Shown here in pieces: positions 6,661-7,729 of a stretch of 7,729 nucleotides of DNA (position 1 is the first letter of the stretch; every line of letters begins with the position of its first letter). The stretch lies in contig CAKQKA010000073.1 in assembly GCA_934247855.1 (NCBI GenBank), positions 1 to 7,729 of the forward strand. Direction: 5' to 3'. The position numbers and the translations under genes were made by a program. The DNA is from an uncultured Clostridia bacterium (GTDB lineage: Bacteria; Bacillota; Clostridia; Christensenellales; Borkfalkiaceae). The notes under the pieces are model-generated. The model was not told the origin of the DNA. It saw nothing but the letters and a program-made list of their open reading frames with translations, and searched no databases.

Positions 6661-6714
6661 TGCATAAAACGATTTTAAAGCCTGCGCGATTTGTTTGTCA
6701 AACGATTTTATGCA
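6661..6714 (-). promoter_or_regulatory. Candidate operator: inverted repeats flanking the oxoamine synthase promoter
   Basis: TGCATAAAA (6661-6669) and TTTTATGCA (6706-6714) are perfect 9-base inverted arms on either side of the -35/-10 region. The sequence AAACGATTTTA occurs twice in direct orientation (6667-6677 and 6700-6710), 33 bases or about three helical turns apart. Two half-sites in phase around a promoter suggest a repressor binding site, but the regulator is not in the window and the motif is not one I recognise. Confidence 0.45.
6672..6701 (-). promoter_or_regulatory. Sigma-A-type promoter of the oxoamine synthase gene
   Basis: On the minus strand a perfect -35 TTGACA (6701-6696) is followed after 18 bases by TAAAAT (6677-6672), five of six matches to the -10 consensus. 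Transcription would begin near 6665, giving a leader of about 60 bases to the ATG at 6605. The upstream region is very AT-rich. Confidence 0.7.
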
Positions 6715-6903
6715 CTTATGGCAAAATATTATGCAAATTTATAAATATTGTCTAATAGCGTTGATGTCTAAACCGCAAAAATACAATGTCAAGCGGATAA
6801 TTTTTTTTGTTCCGATTGCCGAAAAAAATACGGTACGGCGCCGTCCATAAAGCAGTGCTCTGAGTATAAAGCGAAAAAACGTTATATAAAAATAAAAAAA
6901 TGA
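6715..6903. other. AT-rich spacer between the divergent genes, no gene seen
   Basis: The whole intergenic gap is 6606-6998. Apart from the promoter and operator elements listed separately, this part holds no plausible reading frame or RNA gene. Small sequence features are a direct repeat TGTCTAA (6749-6755 and 6765-6771, 16 bases apart) and a perfect 10-base palindrome ACGGCGCCGT (6835-6844). Either could be a regulator site, but neither is compelling alone. Confidence 0.4.
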
Positions 6904-6932
6904 TTTATCGCGGGCGATGACCGATATATAAT
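6904..6932 (+). promoter_or_regulatory. Possible promoter of the rhamnosidase gene
   Basis: A perfect TATAAT at 6927-6932 is preceded, at 17 bases, by the weak -35 TTTATC (6904-6909). Initiation would be near 6939. A good -10 with a poor -35 would fit a promoter that needs an activator, as is common for glycan-use genes, but this is inference. Confidence 0.4.
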
Positions 6933-6943
6933 TAAAAGAGACT

Positions 6944-6957
6944 GAGAGTGTACTCTC
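6944..6957. promoter_or_regulatory. Palindrome at the predicted transcript start of the rhamnosidase gene
   Basis: GAGAGT-GT-ACTCTC is a perfect 6-base inverted repeat with a 2-base centre, lying about 12 to 25 bases downstream of the candidate -10. Its position suits a repressor operator; a 2-base loop is too tight for a stable RNA hairpin, so a DNA site is the better reading. Confidence 0.35.
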
Positions 6958-6998
6958 GGGCGGATTTTTCAGTTTATGACGGAGTGCGGACGGACTGT

Positions 6999-7729
6999 AT
7001 GTGGATAACCAATAAAAACGTTGACGGCTTTAACGGATTGCCTGTGTTTGAAAAGAATTTTATATTAAACGGCGAACCGACTTGTTGCATGTTAAAAATT
7101 ACGGCAACGGGCATTTTCAGCGTAAAAATCAACGGGCACGATATTCCCGATTTGTTCATGCCGGGTTGGAGTAATTATAATAAATATATCGATTTGTGCC
7201 GGTACGATATTACAAAATATCTGAAAAAAGATAACACGATTACCGTAACTGTTGCAAACGGGTGGTATTCGGGTATGCTGGGATACGGCAACAAGATAAA
7301 CGTTTTCGGCGATACGAAAAGATTGTTTGCCGAAATCGACATCGATTACAAAAACGGAAAAAACGAAAAAATCGTTACCGACGAAAGTTGGCGCGCATTC
7401 GTTTCCGATATCGTTTTTGCCGATTTTTTTAACGGCGAAATTATTGACGCCCGCCGCCGCTTAAACAACGAAAAACCCGCCTATAAGGCGATTATCAGCC
7501 ATTTCGATATTCCTTTTGCAACGTATGACCGCGAGCCTGCGCGTGTTGTAAAGACGATTTGCCCGAAAGTAATTTACAGCGACGATACAACCCTGCGTTT
7601 AGATTTCGGCGTTAATTTTGCGGGCGATATAAGCGTAAAGGCAAAAGGCGAAAGCGGCAGTAAAATAGTTGCGAAATTTGCCGAAATGCTTGATGAAAAC
7701 GGTGAACTGTATACAAAGAATTTGCGGCA
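6999..7729 (+). CDS. Alpha-L-rhamnosidase, GH78-type, N-terminal part (3' end outside window)
   Basis: The frame is open from the ATG at 6999 to the window end, giving 243 codons. Residues about 18-155 match the Bac_rhamnosid_N beta-sandwich: ITATGIFSVKINGHDI, MPGWSNYNKYIDLCRYDIT, NGWYSGMLGYGNKINVFGD, TDESWRAF and FNGEIIDARR are standard landmarks. After a linker, residues about 190-243 begin the next family domain (LDFGVNFAGDISVKAKG, AEMLDENGELYTKNLRA). The catalytic (alpha/alpha)6 barrel lies beyond the window, so activity cannot be confirmed. GH78 enzymes remove terminal alpha-L-rhamnose from plant glycans and flavonoid glycosides. No signal peptide is seen, suggesting a cytoplasmic enzyme. 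The ribosome binding site is poor (GGAC eight bases upstream; GGAG at 6981 is 14 bases away), and a GTG at 6984 is an alternative start. An ATG at 6976 opens a 10-codon frame that overlaps the start. Confidence 0.88.
   Translation, partial: MWITNKNVDGFNGLPVFEKNFILNGEPTCCMLKITATGIFSVKINGHDIPDLFMPGWSNYNKYIDLCRYDITKYLKKDNTITVTVANGWYSGMLGYGNKINVFGDTKRLFAEIDIDYKNGKNEKIVTDESWRAFVSDIVFADFFNGEIIDARRRLNNEKPAYKAIISHFDIPFATYDREPARVVKTICPKVIYSDDTTLRLDFGVNFAGDISVKAKGESGSKIVAKFAEMLDENGELYTKNLR
7476..7497 (+). repeat. In-frame partial match to the dispersed short repeat
   Basis: This 22-base stretch matches 4871-4872/4873-4892 of the intergenic repeat at 19 of 22 positions: CCCGCCTATA, then CGATTATC, with three substitutions. 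It codes for PAYKAII (residues 160-166) in the variable linker after the first rhamnosidase domain. It may be a repeat that was captured into coding sequence, or a chance match. Confidence 0.4.

Noticed and set aside
6606..6665. Upstream ATG at 6665 for the oxoamine synthase
   Set aside because: The 20 extra residues are basic and not family-like, no ribosome binding site precedes it, and the predicted transcript start falls at about the same position.
6787..6792. A second minus-strand TTGACA upstream of the oxoamine synthase gene
   Set aside because: The sequence 16-18 bases downstream (around AGACAT) does not resemble a -10 element, whereas the nearer TTGACA/TAAAAT pair fits well.

Overview
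The window reads as chromosome from an uncultured, probably gut-dwelling member of the Clostridia. The main reasons are the gene order ecfA1-ecfA2-ecfT-truA, which is characteristic of Firmicutes, AGGAG-type ribosome binding sites, an FtsX-type ABC permease of clostridial style, and a plant-glycan glycosidase. A more exact placement (for example Christensenellales-like lineages) would be a guess. No phage, plasmid or CRISPR genes are visible.

Bases 1-1418 carry the 3' end of an ABC transporter permease whose 5' end lies outside the window. After a 123-base gap come four same-strand genes, 1542-4866. These are the two ATPases (EcfA1, EcfA2) and the transmembrane coupling protein (EcfT) of an energy-coupling-factor vitamin transporter, then the tRNA pseudouridine synthase TruA. 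Three of the four are tightly packed: ecfA1 and ecfA2 overlap by 25 bases, and ecfT and truA share ATGA. The exception is a 75-base spacer between ecfA2 and ecfT that holds a hairpin and one copy of a short repeat. No substrate-binding S component is present, so the module probably serves S proteins encoded elsewhere.

Bases 4867-5417 contain no credible gene. They hold a roughly 300-base MITE-like element made of nested inverted repeats (about 4908-5204). It lies between two near-identical 29-base repeats, and a strong hairpin terminator follows. A third diverged copy of the 29-base repeat lies before ecfT, and a 19/22 match sits in frame inside the glycosidase gene.

On the minus strand, 6605-5418 encodes a 395-residue alpha-oxoamine synthase. 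Its N-terminal and active-site sequences resemble, from memory, the serine palmitoyltransferase-like enzymes of Bacteroidetes more than BioF or Kbl, which raises the possibility of sphingoid-base synthesis. Its promoter (TTGACA, 18 bases, TAAAAT) is flanked by 9-base inverted repeats TGCATAAAA/TTTTATGCA, a good candidate operator.

Divergently, from 6999 to the window end, lies the N-terminal part of a GH78-type alpha-L-rhamnosidase. A possible promoter and a short palindrome precede it. Apart from the ecf-truA operon, the genes do not form one obvious pathway.
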